From Leptospira harrisiae (GTDB taxonomy: Bacteria; Spirochaetota; Leptospiria; Leptospirales; Leptospiraceae), in assembly GCF_002811945.1 (NCBI RefSeq), contig NZ_NPDX01000007.1, forward strand, positions 1-64,000: a DNA stretch of 64,000 nt, written 5' to 3'. How positions within the stretch are numbered: the stretch's first letter is position 1; the number at the start of each line of letters is the position of its first letter. The position numbers and the translations under genes are program-made. Below are positions 18,272 through 27,749 of the stretch, piece by piece. The notes under the pieces are model-generated. The model worked only from the letters and a program-made list of their open reading frames with translations, was not told where the DNA came from and did no database searches.

Positions 18272-19237
18272 ATGGGAGCACCTAGCCAATCCACAGCAGA
18301 CAAAAAAGCAACAAGAGATGCCTACGGCGAAGCCTTAGTTGAGTTAGGTGCATCTAGACAAGATATTGTGGTTTTAGATGCGGATCTTTCAGGTTCCACT
18401 AAAACTGCAGATTTCAAAAAAAAGTATCCTGAACGTTTTTTTAACGTAGGTGTCGCTGAACAAAACTTAGTTGGCCATGCAGCTGGTCTTGCTCTTTCCG
18501 GGTTTGTACCTTTTGCCTCCAGTTTTGCCATGTTTTTATCTGGTAGAGCTTGGGAAGTCGTAAGAAACAGCGTCGTTTATCCAAAGTTAAATGTTAAACT
18601 GGTTGCTTCTCATGGTGGTATTACCGTGGGGGAAGACGGTGCTTCTCACCAATGTATTGAAGATTTCGCAATCATGCGTGTCATTCCTGAAATGACAGTC
18701 ATTTGTCCTTCTGATTTTAACGAAACCAAACAAGTCATCCATGCCATTGCCGATTACAAGGGCCCTGTGTATGTTAGGGTTGGCCGTCCGGCAATCCCTG
18801 TCATCGAAAGAGAAAACTACAAATTCCAAATAGGAAAAGCTGAAGTGATCTCCGAAGGAAAAGATGTTTGTATCATTGCCAACGGTGTGATGGTGAACGA
18901 AGCTATGATCGCAGTGGGACTACTCAAAGAAAAAGGAATTCATGCAAGCCTTCTGAATATGGCAACCATCAAACCTTTGGACAAAGAAGCCATCATCGCC
19001 AAAGCAAAAGAATGTGGTGCCATCGTTACTTGTGAAGAACACAATGTGGTGGGTGGACTTGGTTCTGCTGTTTCGGAACTTCTTTCTGAAGAGTATCCTG
19101 TTCCTGTCATCAAAGTGGGAATGAAAGATAGTTTTGGAAAGTCAGGAACATGGAGTGGTTTACTCGACTACTTCGGTCTCCGTGCAAAAGATGTAGTTTC
19201 CCACGCAGAAATCGCTATTTCCAAAAAGAAAAAATAA
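18272..19237 (+). CDS. Transketolase, C-terminal subunit
   Basis: 321 residues covering only the pyrimidine-binding and C-terminal domains of transketolase/DXS-like enzymes. It has [14 protein letters not shown], the [12 protein letters not shown] motif whose Glu contacts thiamine diphosphate, and the [15 protein letters not shown] loop. The N-terminal diphosphate-binding half is missing. Since metK ends two bases upstream, this is a true split enzyme and not a frameshift. A separate N-terminal subunit must be encoded elsewhere. The role is most likely the pentose phosphate pathway. Confidence 0.88.
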   Translation: MGAPSQSTADKKATRDAYGEALVELGASRQDIVVLDADLSGSTKTADFKKKYPERFFNVGVAEQNLVGHAAGLALSGFVPFASSFAMFLSGRAWEVVRNSVVYPKLNVKLVASHGGITVGEDGASHQCIEDFAIMRVIPEMTVICPSDFNETKQVIHAIADYKGPVYVRVGRPAIPVIERENYKFQIGKAEVISEGKDVCIIANGVMVNEAMIAVGLLKEKGIHASLLNMATIKPLDKEAIIAKAKECGAIVTCEEHNVVGGLGSAVSELLSEEYPVPVIKVGMKDSFGKSGTWSGLLDYFGLRAKDVVSHAEIAISKKKK

Positions 19238-19252
19238 GGTTATGGTTGGGTT

Positions 19253-19579
19253 ATGACCGGTTCTGGAGCATCCCAACCTACCATTTTAGAAGAAACCGAA
19301 AGAAAGCCCCGTCTTAGTGATGGGCCTTGGAAGGTTGTGCTTTGGGATGATGACTTTCACACATACGAGTATGTGATTGAAATGTTAATGGAAGTTTGTC
19401 AAATGCCTTGGGAAAAAGCTTTCCAACATGCTGTGGAAGTGGACACAAGAAAAAAAACCATCGTCTTTTTTGGTGAGTTGGAACATGCAGAATTCGTCCA
19501 CGAAAGAATCTTAAACTATGGCCCTGATCCTAGGATGGGAACATCGAAAGGTTCCATGACTGCAACTTTAGAACAGTAA
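19253..19579 (+). CDS. clpS: ClpS-family Clp protease adaptor, divergent subgroup
   Basis: 108 residues. A short N-terminal extension is followed by the ClpS core VVLWDDDFHTYEYVIEML, which keeps acidic residues of the N-degron pocket. At the place of E. coli ClpS His66 (AVHYQGK) this protein reads EVDTRKK, so the His appears replaced by Asp64. It ends in SKGSMTATLE, the family's usual close. ClpS delivers N-degron substrates to ClpA/ClpC. The altered pocket may change which N-terminal residues are read. It is third in the run metK-transketolase-clpS (15-base gap). Confidence 0.87.
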   Translation: MTGSGASQPTILEETERKPRLSDGPWKVVLWDDDFHTYEYVIEMLMEVCQMPWEKAFQHAVEVDTRKKTIVFFGELEHAEFVHERILNYGPDPRMGTSKGSMTATLEQ

Positions 19580-19630
19580 GTAACAATAAGTTAAAAATCA
19601 AACCAACTCTGATTTGTTAAACCAAACAAT

Positions 19631-20509
19631 TTACATCTTACGTTCTAAGGCGTAGTTTCGTTCTGGAACTAACAATGAAGAAACAGATTCATTAGTGTCC
19701 ACTTTGATATTCGTAGCCGGATTGTAAGTATCCAACATATACTCGCCATCGACAATGAATTGGTAGTGGTATTCACCTGGTAATAATTTTTTTTCAAGAG
19801 TAAAAACACCCTTTCGATCTTTCTTTAAAAAATCGTGTTCCGGGTTCCAATCATTAAAATTTCCAACCACTCGCACCACTTCGGCATCTGGTAAATAAAT
19901 TTGAAACTTTACGGTTCGTAAATCGCGTTCTTCGTTTGCAGAATCTTCCAAAACCATTGTTTTAGTTTGGCGGTCCGTATCTTTTCCTTCTAAAACAAAA
20001 CGGGAATAGTAAGAACCAGATCCATCTTCCAACTTATCAAAATTTTCTGGGTCGTATGTGAGAAGACCATTCACTCGGAACTTGTATTCGTAAATATGAT
20101 CTTCTTCGTAGGTCTCTGTGATTTGTGTAGGTTCAATCACAGTATAATAAATTCCATATTGGTTGCGCTTCATATCGGAACATTCCCAATTATTAAAACT
20201 TCCGCAGATTTCTACAGCTTCATCTCGGAGTCCATTGTAAGTAAAAAGTATTCCTCTATGTATGAGTTTTCCTGAAGAAACATAAGATTCTACATCGAGA
20301 TAACGAATGTAACGTGGAGCGATATTTTTTTTGAGACTTTCCAGTTGCCAAAGGTAATACACCGTATTTTGGTCTTCCGTTTCATCTGACATCTCAAGTT
20401 CCCCTGCGGAAAAACTTCCAATCCAATCCATTCCCTCCTCGGCAAAGATTCCGATTCCGGTAAAAAAGAGTAAAATGATGGCGATACGGATGGATTTGAA
20501 TTTCATCAT
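19631..20509 (-). CDS. Exported protein with two glycogen-binding-like (CBM48/E-set) domains
   Basis: 292 residues from the Met at 20509, chosen because the signal peptide (FKSIRIAIILLFFTGIGIFA) then lies at the N-terminus; an earlier Met at 20602 would bury it. Two E-set domains are visible. One has EICGSFNNWEC; a second, better one has VRVVGNFNDWNPEHDF and GEYHYQFIVDG, the typical CBM48/AMPK-beta glycogen-binding pattern. No enzymatic domain follows. It could bind a periplasmic glucan or act as a structural module; the ligand is unknown. Its stop is 51 bases from the convergent clpS. Confidence 0.78.
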   Translation of the reverse strand: MMKFKSIRIAIILLFFTGIGIFAEEGMDWIGSFSAGELEMSDETEDQNTVYYLWQLESLKKNIAPRYIRYLDVESYVSSGKLIHRGILFTYNGLRDEAVEICGSFNNWECSDMKRNQYGIYYTVIEPTQITETYEEDHIYEYKFRVNGLLTYDPENFDKLEDGSGSYYSRFVLEGKDTDRQTKTMVLEDSANEERDLRTVKFQIYLPDAEVVRVVGNFNDWNPEHDFLKKDRKGVFTLEKKLLPGEYHYQFIVDGEYMLDTYNPATNIKVDTNESVSSLLVPERNYALERKM

Positions 20510-20665
20510 AGTCGTTTGGTCGTAAACTGTCCTTCTACATAATTTTCGGCAGAATTGAAAAAAGAGAGTGAAAGGTTTTTTTCCAAAGGAACCATCTGAC
20601 ATAATAAAAAAAATATTCTGTCATTTTCAGAAGGGGCCGATAATTCATTAGGAATAGACCTTCAA

Positions 20666-23600
20666 ATGGCTGAGCCGATAGACAAATTGAGTCCGGAAGA
20701 AATCAAACAAATCGAGACGATGTTTTCGGCTCTCAATAAAAATCCGCTCTCATCGGAAGAATTGAATCCGATGGCGAAGGTTTTACGTGAGAAACTGGGA
20801 TACACAAATCCCATTGCGCCTTCCGAGCCAGAACCGGAAGGAGAAGAAGATTCCGACTCTGCCTTCGATGATTTTGAGAATGAAGGGGCAGGTGATTCAG
20901 AAGCAAGCGACCCTTTTTCTGGTCTCGATGAGGACGATGATTTTGGTCCTCCCAAATTACCCAACCGCGAAGCTGAAGAAGACGATGGCATTGATCTAGA
21001 TGAACTTTTGGGTGAAGACGGCCCAAAACCCACTCCCACTCAAGACCCTACTGACGATTTTGATTTTGATACACCGGCTCCCGCTCCAGACGATGCGGAT
21101 CCATTCGCTTCAGATTCTGGTGCATCGGACGAAGCTGATCCTTTTTCTGATATGGGTTCCACGCCCACGGAATCCGAAAGTCCTGAAGATGATCCTTTTG
21201 CTAATTTAGATGCGATTGATGAAGCTCCCATCGAAGAAAAACCGGCTCCCGATTTTGGGGATGACCCTTTTGCCAATTTAGGCGGAGAGGAAACACCACA
21301 GGCGACCGACGAAGACCTGTTTGCTGGTTTTGATACGGGATCGGAAGAAACCACTCCTGCGGGAGATGATTTTGATTTTGGTGGTGGAGCAGATGCTCCC
21401 ACTGCCGGTGATGATCCTTTTGCGGATATGGGTTCCACACCCGCTGCAACCGAAAGTTTTGGTGACGACCCTTTTGCAAATTTAGGTGGAGATAACACTC
21501 CTTCTTCTGATACAGATTCCACCAATGATCCGTTTGGTGATATGTCATCTCCAAGTTCTGGCGGTGATACTTTTGGAGACGATCCATTTGCGGACATGGG
21601 TTCTACACCTGCCACTACAGAAAGTTTCGGAGATGACCCGTTTGGTAGTATGGGCAGTCCTTCCACTCCTTCTCGTGATAATGAACCTGCGGATATAGGT
21701 GGTGGATTTGATGATCCATTTGGGGACTTGGGTGTGGGAATGGAACCACCAAGTCTGGATGATGACTTAGGAGCTCCTTCCTTTGACGATTTGGCACCAT
21801 CCATTGATGATATGCCAGTTTCTACGATGGATGATTTTGGTTCCGATGGACCTGGAGGATTTGAGGAAGACCTCATGTCTCTTGGTAAAGAAGAGGAACC
21901 AGAAGAATCACTCGAAGCCAACTTAACAGATGAAGAGTTGGCAGTGATTCAATCCGAATTACTTCGTTACCCACCAAAACTAAGACGAACCATCATTGAT
22001 ACGATTGTGAACCAAAGGATTCCGGTTCGTAATCAAAAAGAAATCATTGAACTCATTAAGGCACAACAAAAACCAGAAGACATTGCTAGTTACCTAAGTG
22101 GCCTTCTGGGTGAACGAGTTGAACTCAGCGATTCTACTGGAAAGTTTGCAGCCGACGGTGTTCCCATCATTGCCAGCCGCGATGCTTATACCAAAGAAGG
22201 TGCTGCCCGCAAACGAGAGTTAGTTCGTAGAACCATTTTGTCTTCCGCAGCGGCAGTATTTCTTGTATTTGGAATTGTGACACTTTGGAAGTATGTGATT
22301 GTTCCATACCGTGCCAAAGCACAGTATGCCCTCGGACTTGAAAAAATCGAAGAGTTTAGTTATGAAACGGATGCATTAGAGAAGAAAAAACTCCTCGCAG
22401 ATGCAGAAAATTATTTTATCAAAGGGGAAGAGATTTTTCCTCATAACTTAGAATTTTTAAATAAATACTGTATTGCTTATACCAAAGCCGGTCAGTATGA
22501 AAGAGCTTTTGAAAAATGTTTTGGTAAAGTCGAACCTGATTTTGGTTATGAACCAGAAGACAAAGAACACAAAAGAGCCTGGGAAAATAGAAAAGAAGTT
22601 CCAAACATTAGTTTTGCGAAAAAAACAGAATGGAATGATGCAGGTGTTGAGACGGCCGGTAGAAGACCATTATCGGAACTCGCATTTTATCTCACTTCGC
22701 AAGATAAAGTTCCAAGAAAGGTATTGAAAGCAGGCGCATACATTGCTTCTCGACTGAAATACAACATTCACGACATAGATACTTACATTGCACTTGGAAC
22801 CTTTCACTCCTTTCATAGAAAGGATTTTATAGAAGTCCCTCCAGGAAGTAATCGTAAAAAATATAAAAACGACCATCTTGCCATTGAATATTTCAAACGA
22901 GTGTTTACTGATGGTGGCGATCCCGATAACGTAGATGCCATTGCGGGAATCGCAAAGATTTTTTATAACAAACAAGAGTTTGGAACGGCTGTTAAATACT
23001 ATAACGATATCATTGAAAAGTATCCGAAAAATGCCATTGGGCACGGTGGGATATTATCAACCTACATCGAAATGTGGAAACGTGATAAAAATCCGCAGTA
23101 CGTTCTCAATCACCATAGACAGGTTCGGAATGCTCTGAACATTGAAGATGAACTTTCTCTCTTTGTACTCGCAAAACTTGCATCCTTCTATATTGATTTG
23201 GATTCTGAAGAAGTTCGAATCAAATATAACATCAACCCTGAAGACCAAGTCACTGGGATGGAAATTGATGATAACGTGGAATACCTTCTCAACATTGCTT
23301 ATGGAAAAGAAGGTGGATCCAAATTTGCGGAAGGATATTACCAAAGAGCCAGATTCTATTTCAAAAAAGAGGAAGCGGCACGGGCTCTCAAACAATTGGA
23401 ATTGGCATCCACTTATGACATTCGCCACTACTTAGCAGTATTGCTAATGGCTGAGTATTATATCCAAACGGAAAATTATGATGAAGCCGTCAAACTTCTC
23501 AGAGAAGCCGATGATCGTTATCAAAATTATCGAGAAAGGCTTGGAGAAAGAGATGAGGATGAAACCTTACTCGAAGGAAGCCCTGGAAGGATTTCGTTTA

Positions 23601-24307
23601 ACTTAGGTAAAATCCAATTTTTAGAAGCTGCTGGAATCAATGTAACAGACAATATACGGGAATTTCCTGGTAAAAAAATCTATCCAGAACGTAGCATTGG
23701 CACTCTATCTTACGAAGAAAAAGAAAGAAGAAACGGACTTTTTATGGCTCGTGAATCTTTCCTTGCAGCACTTGATCGTGATATTTCCAAAGATCCAAAG
23801 ATTGTGAGAGAATGTTATTATTATTTGGGTTGGATAGATTACAACCATGGAGACTTTGCACAAAGTTTAGATTTTTGGGCAGAACTCCCTGAAGAAGATA
23901 TTTATAATAATGCCACCTTACTTTTTGGAAAAGGAAATGCATTTTACTATACAAGACAGTACAATGCAGCTCTTGGCAACTATCTGAAGTTAAAGGATGA
24001 TTTTGAACTCAAAGAACAAAGTTTGGGTCGAATCGATACAGAAAACTCAGACCACAGAGAAGTATATGAAACTCTCACTGCTCTTTATAATAATATTGGG
24101 GCTGTGTATGAGAAAAAACAAGATACCATCAATGCCCTCAAATACTATTGGAAGGCGATGGAAACGGCTCGTAAAATTGGATCTGTGAGTGAAATTGCAA
24201 ACTCTAATAAAGATTTGGTTTTTGCTCGTGCAAAACTTGACCGCGAACCACTCCTCGAGGATTGGTTGGCACCAACTCTTGACCGATTGGATCAAATTAA
24301 AAAGTAA
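20666..24307 (+). CDS. Large membrane TPR protein with acidic DPF-repeat N-terminus
   Basis: 1213 residues. The first about 410 are highly acidic and Asp/Pro/Phe/Gly-rich with repeated DPF modules. Residues about 410-520 are a globular linker (LTDEELAVIQSELLRYPPKLR). One membrane helix lies near residues 524-545 (SSAAAVFLVFGIVTLWKYVI). The remaining 660 residues are TPR-like helices, predicted periplasmic. The N-terminus is therefore probably cytoplasmic and disordered. The plan (N-terminal region, one helix, long periplasmic TPR array) recalls spirochaete periplasmic flagellar collar proteins such as Borrelia FlcA. I raise that as a possibility only, from architecture and not alignment. It is monocistronic and divergent from the CBM48 gene. 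Confidence 0.85.
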   Translation: MAEPIDKLSPEEIKQIETMFSALNKNPLSSEELNPMAKVLREKLGYTNPIAPSEPEPEGEEDSDSAFDDFENEGAGDSEASDPFSGLDEDDDFGPPKLPNREAEEDDGIDLDELLGEDGPKPTPTQDPTDDFDFDTPAPAPDDADPFASDSGASDEADPFSDMGSTPTESESPEDDPFANLDAIDEAPIEEKPAPDFGDDPFANLGGEETPQATDEDLFAGFDTGSEETTPAGDDFDFGGGADAPTAGDDPFADMGSTPAATESFGDDPFANLGGDNTPSSDTDSTNDPFGDMSSPSSGGDTFGDDPFADMGSTPATTESFGDDPFGSMGSPSTPSRDNEPADIGGGFDDPFGDLGVGMEPPSLDDDLGAPSFDDLAPSIDDMPVSTMDDFGSDGPGGFEEDLMSLGKEEEPEESLEANLTDEELAVIQSELLRYPPKLRRTIIDTIVNQRIPVRNQKEIIELIKAQQKPEDIASYLSGLLGERVELSDSTGKFAADGVPIIASRDAYTKEGAARKRELVRRTILSSAAAVFLVFGIVTLWKYVIVPYRAKAQYALGLEKIEEFSYETDALEKKKLLADAENYFIKGEEIFPHNLEFLNKYCIAYTKAGQYERAFEKCFGKVEPDFGYEPEDKEHKRAWENRKEVPNISFAKKTEWNDAGVETAGRRPLSELAFYLTSQDKVPRKVLKAGAYIASRLKYNIHDIDTYIALGTFHSFHRKDFIEVPPGSNRKKYKNDHLAIEYFKRVFTDGGDPDNVDAIAGIAKIFYNKQEFGTAVKYYNDIIEKYPKNAIGHGGILSTYIEMWKRDKNPQYVLNHHRQVRNALNIEDELSLFVLAKLASFYIDLDSEEVRIKYNINPEDQVTGMEIDDNVEYLLNIAYGKEGGSKFAEGYYQRARFYFKKEEAARALKQLELASTYDIRHYLAVLLMAEYYIQTENYDEAVKLLREADDRYQNYRERLGERDEDETLLEGSPGRISFNLGKIQFLEAAGINVTDNIREFPGKKIYPERSIGTLSYEEKERRNGLFMARESFLAALDRDISKDPKIVRECYYYLGWIDYNHGDFAQSLDFWAELPEEDIYNNATLLFGKGNAFYYTRQYNAALGNYLKLKDDFELKEQSLGRIDTENSDHREVYETLTALYNNIGAVYEKKQDTINALKYYWKAMETARKIGSVSEIANSNKDLVFARAKLDREPLLEDWLAPTLDRLDQIKK
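21410..21643 (+). repeat. Intragenic repeat encoding the DPFADMGSTPA module
   Basis: Two 22-residue copies begin at 21410 and 21578 (DDPFADMGSTPA, then TESFGDDPF). They differ by two residues and lie 168 bases apart. Shorter DPF-x-x-G variants occur across about 20890-21750. The nucleotide copies have diverged at third positions, so the protein pattern is under selection and is not a fresh duplication. Confidence 0.8.
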
Positions 24308-24402
24308 GTTGTTGTGAACTAAAAAAGGTAAGAACAACGGGACAGATCCATTCTATCCTCCGCATTGTTTTAAACTAGGTGTATACTGATCGGATTCCGA
24401 AA

Positions 24403-25215
24403 TTAGTGTTTACGGAAACGTTCGCGGATCCCGAGTAGAAAGAAATAGAAAGTTTCCCACATCCTTTGGATTCGGTAAGGTCTTGCGATGATCCTCCAAA
24501 GCCAAATAAGCCCTCTTTCTTTAAACCACTCTGGTGCTTTTTTGTCTGCCCCAGATAACATATCTAAAGCGCCACCCACACCAATCACAACTGCTTTGCC
24601 AAAATAACCAGTGTTGTTTTCGATCCAAATTTCTTGGTCTGGAAAATCCATCGCAAGGAAAATGATATCGGGTCCAGTTTTTCGAATGGCTTCTTTGACT
24701 CGCATTTCTCTTTGGCGATCGAGATGGCCAGCGTGTCTTCCTACAATCCTAACTTTTGGAAAATGCCTTGTGAGGTTGAAATAAATTCGTTCTACTATTT
24801 CGTCTTTGGCTCCAAAGATGAATGCTGTGAATTCTTTGAGTTCGGCCAATCGAATGAGATCCATCATCACAGCGATGGGCGTGACTCTTTCTTTGAGTCT
24901 TCCTGAGGTCATCCAACCAATTCCCGCCCCTTCTACCAAAATGGTTCCGGCTTTTTCTGCGATGCGGTGGAGGGACTTTTTCGGACGCATCCTCATGAGT
25001 TTGATGGGATCTAAAAATAATACATGGTGCATGCCTTCTTTTTTCTCGAGCACGCGAAAGAGTTTGGCTATGGCTTCGTCTGTTGTGACATTATCGATGG
25101 GAATTCCCAAAACATTCAGAGTTTCCAGCTTGGAAACATCGATATTTTGGTATTCCAGTAGTATATCCCTCTCATCTTTTGAGGAATTGTGAACGATTTC
25201 GCTCAATTGCTTCAT
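24403..25215 (-). CDS. WecG/TagA/CpsF-family glycosyltransferase
   Basis: 270 residues. The family core is seen: VLGIPIDNVTTDEAI, FIFGAKDEIVERI, VGRHAGHLD, PDIIFLAMDFPDQEIWI, and VIGVGGALDMLSG. Such enzymes add N-acetylmannosamine-type sugars to a lipid-linked acceptor at the inner membrane face. The conserved Gln (PDQE) is kept. Where characterised TagA proteins have a Thr and a catalytic Asp (as in a D-G motif), this one reads FLDPIK and VEGAG, so the base may be Glu. The sugar and acceptor are unknown. No other polysaccharide genes adjoin it. Confidence 0.82.
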   Translation of the reverse strand: MKQLSEIVHNSSKDERDILLEYQNIDVSKLETLNVLGIPIDNVTTDEAIAKLFRVLEKKEGMHHVLFLDPIKLMRMRPKKSLHRIAEKAGTILVEGAGIGWMTSGRLKERVTPIAVMMDLIRLAELKEFTAFIFGAKDEIVERIYFNLTRHFPKVRIVGRHAGHLDRQREMRVKEAIRKTGPDIIFLAMDFPDQEIWIENNTGYFGKAVVIGVGGALDMLSGADKKAPEWFKERGLIWLWRIIARPYRIQRMWETFYFFLLGIRERFRKH

Positions 25216-25341
25216 GTAGCCGGACTATCCTTTCCTATCTAAAACATTATGTCCAGTACCCTCTATTGTCGCCTCTAAATTTTTAAAAACTTCCGTTTTT
25301 TCACTTGGATTGGAATCGAAAGAACGAGAAAAAGTATCAAA

Positions 25342-26367
25342 ATGTTTCGAAGCCAACTTTTTCTAGTATTGATTCTCTTTTTACTCTCAAGCGCAAGTTA
25401 TGCGGAAAAACTTTCCATTTTTGGAACGTTACAAAATGGAACCACCGGCGGACCTGGCAAAGCTGATTCCATTCGAATGCTTGCACTGCAAGGAGCTATG
25501 ATTCCTTTAGCAGACATTGGTCCACAGTCTGGTAAATTTCGTTTTCCAGAAACGGATTTACCAGAGGGAGCACCCATTCTTTTACAAATCCAATACCAAG
25601 GCGTAAATTATAATAAAATGATACCGCCTACTACTAAGTTTCGTACTTCTCCGCAAGAGGTCTTGGTTTATGATACAGGTGCGGAACGAAAACAAGTGGC
25701 CATTAAAAGTTTAATGCAGGTTATGCGAGAAAAAAAAGGATTAAGAGTTTTTAAACTGTTCTTAATTGATAATTCAAGTAAACCTCCCAAATCATATGAT
25801 TCTAAAGTTTCTCCCTTTGAATATTCTGTGGCAAGTGAAGCTACGGAGATCCTGGCACAAATCCAACAACCAGGAAGTAAGATGGCAATTCCTTTAGGAA
25901 TACCAGAAGGACCAAATGGAGGAAGGTTACTTGACCGGGCCATTCTTCCTGGTGTTTCTGAAATGCAAGTTTCTTATTTTATACCTAATAACCAAGATAC
26001 TTTCAACGAACGGATGTTAATTGAATCAGAAAATGGAAAATTTCCTATCTTTGTAAAACCACAAGATATGGAAATCAAAACTGGTTCAGCAACTCCTGTC
26101 ACCAAACTAGACAAAGATGTTCCTCCTGGACTGAGTGCTTATGTATTGAGTTCCTTAAGTTTTGGAACGACTGTTGAATTTACTTTTTCCGGTGGAAAAC
26201 CACTTCCAACAATTTCCAATAATTCAAATCCAGAAATCTGGAACGGTTCCATACTGACTAGTTGGGATCTTTCCCTTTTTGCTGTCGTTGGGTTTCTTGG
26301 ATTTTTATTTACGCTCTCATTTATTTTTGTCTATCGAAAACAAAGAGAAAGGAAAAACAATCCATGA
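25342..26367 (+). CDS. Exported membrane-anchored protein of unknown function
   Basis: 341 residues. It has an N-terminal signal peptide (LFLVLILFLLSSASYA), a soluble beta-rich body and one C-terminal membrane helix (about residues 310-332) with a basic tail, so the body should be periplasmic. The first domain (FGTLQNGTTGGPGKADSI) looks like a small beta sandwich. The last codons overlap the MFS gene by four bases (ATGA), so the two proteins probably act together. Function is not recognised. Confidence 0.75.
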   Translation: MFRSQLFLVLILFLLSSASYAEKLSIFGTLQNGTTGGPGKADSIRMLALQGAMIPLADIGPQSGKFRFPETDLPEGAPILLQIQYQGVNYNKMIPPTTKFRTSPQEVLVYDTGAERKQVAIKSLMQVMREKKGLRVFKLFLIDNSSKPPKSYDSKVSPFEYSVASEATEILAQIQQPGSKMAIPLGIPEGPNGGRLLDRAILPGVSEMQVSYFIPNNQDTFNERMLIESENGKFPIFVKPQDMEIKTGSATPVTKLDKDVPPGLSAYVLSSLSFGTTVEFTFSGGKPLPTISNNSNPEIWNGSILTSWDLSLFAVVGFLGFLFTLSFIFVYRKQRERKNNP

Positions 26368-27728
26368 ACCAAAAACAAACAAAACGAGAAACAACCTATC
26401 TGCGATTTTTCGGCCTGGCCGAACTTGCAGACCATGGGGCAAGAGGTATTTTAGCATTTTGGGTCATCCTAGGAATGGCCTTCTTTTTGTTTGGTGATCA
26501 AAACCTAATTGCACCGAATATGAAAAATATTGGTGCTTCCTTGGGCATCACTGACCCCAACGAAGTCGATTGGAAGTTAGGTGGTATCATTCCTGTTTTG
26601 TTCTTTATTTTGGGTGGTGCTGTCTCATTGTCAATGGGATACCTCTCTCAGACTTTCTCACGAAAGAATTTACTTCTCGCCACTGTCCTTCTTGGTGAAA
26701 TTCCATGTTTTTTAACTGCATACGTTGAAACTTATGACCAGTTTTTAGTTTTACGAACGTTATGCGGGTTTGGTCTTGGTGGAATTTTTCCATTGCTCTT
26801 TAGTTTGATTGGAGATTATTTTTCTAGCAAATCTAGGGCGATTGCCACTGGTTATGTGTCTTTGGCGATGGGCCTTGGAGTAGGGGTCGGACAATTACTC
26901 GGTGGAATTTTAGGTGGGGCCGATCCTATCAACGGATGGCGTGCTTCTTTTATTTATATGTCTGCTCCTTCCTTTGTTTTTGCTGCGATTTATTTATTCT
27001 TTTGTAAAGAACCAAAACGTGGTGGCGCAGAAGGTGTTTCCAGCGATGAGTTATCACATAAAATAAGTTTAAAAGATTTTAAATTATTATTTGAAAGTAA
27101 AACAAACTTAGGTGCCTTTTTACAAGGCCTTCCAGGTTGTATTCCTTGGGGAGTGTTCTTTGTTTATTTAGCAGATTATTACGAACACACCTACCATCTT
27201 TCCAAAGAAATTTCTGCTGGTATGATTACTTTTGCTGCCGTAGGAATTTTTATTGGAACTTTCTTTGGTGGAGTGCTTGGACAAATTTTATACAATATCA
27301 AAAAAACATACCAACCACTACTTTGTATCGGTACTACTTTTTTTGGTGTATTCCCTGCAATCATGCTTCTTTATTCATTTGATATAGTGCCTTATATGGG
27401 TTTATTTATCGCTTTGAATATTTTTACAGGGATAATGATTTCCATCACGGGACCTAACGTTCGTGCTGTGTTACTCAATGTAAACGAACCAAAATCAAGA
27501 AGTGCTATTTTTTCTATCTATAACTTAACTGATGATTTAGGGAAAGGGCTTGGTCCTGTTATGTCAGCAGTGATTTTAGGATTAACTCCTGATCGTGGAC
27601 TCGCTTTATCGATATCGATTCTTTTCTGGATCCCATGTGCATTGGCATGGTTACTAATTTTGTTTAATTATGAAAAAGATGAAAACAGTATGCTCCAGTT
27701 GATGAAACAAAATGCCTCAAAGGCATAA
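26364..27728 (+). CDS. MFS transporter
   Basis: 454 residues with about 12 membrane segments. The ATG at 26364 has a good Shine-Dalgarno (AAAGGA) and overlaps the upstream stop. A longer reading from 26262 lies inside the previous gene and is rejected. The motif between helices 2 and 3 (GYLSQTFSRKN) and the following RTLCGFGLGGIFPLLFS are typical of the major facilitator superfamily, with some resemblance to the spinster-like group. The substrate is unknown. The overlap with a membrane-anchored periplasmic protein is unusual for MFS and may indicate an accessory subunit. Confidence 0.85.
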   Translation: MNQKQTKRETTYLRFFGLAELADHGARGILAFWVILGMAFFLFGDQNLIAPNMKNIGASLGITDPNEVDWKLGGIIPVLFFILGGAVSLSMGYLSQTFSRKNLLLATVLLGEIPCFLTAYVETYDQFLVLRTLCGFGLGGIFPLLFSLIGDYFSSKSRAIATGYVSLAMGLGVGVGQLLGGILGGADPINGWRASFIYMSAPSFVFAAIYLFFCKEPKRGGAEGVSSDELSHKISLKDFKLLFESKTNLGAFLQGLPGCIPWGVFFVYLADYYEHTYHLSKEISAGMITFAAVGIFIGTFFGGVLGQILYNIKKTYQPLLCIGTTFFGVFPAIMLLYSFDIVPYMGLFIALNIFTGIMISITGPNVRAVLLNVNEPKSRSAIFSIYNLTDDLGKGLGPVMSAVILGLTPDRGLALSISILFWIPCALAWLLILFNYEKDENSMLQLMKQNASKA

Positions 27729-27749
27729 CTTTTAATCATTTTGGTATAA

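Noticed and set aside
18272..19237. Transketolase half as a frameshifted pseudogene
   Set aside because: Intact metK ends two bases upstream and a normal start is present, so no N-terminal half has been lost here.
21040..21921. A 293-residue Ser/Pro-rich open frame on the minus strand
   Set aside because: It is the antisense image of the acidic DPF repeats in the TPR gene. Its low-complexity composition follows from the repeat codons.
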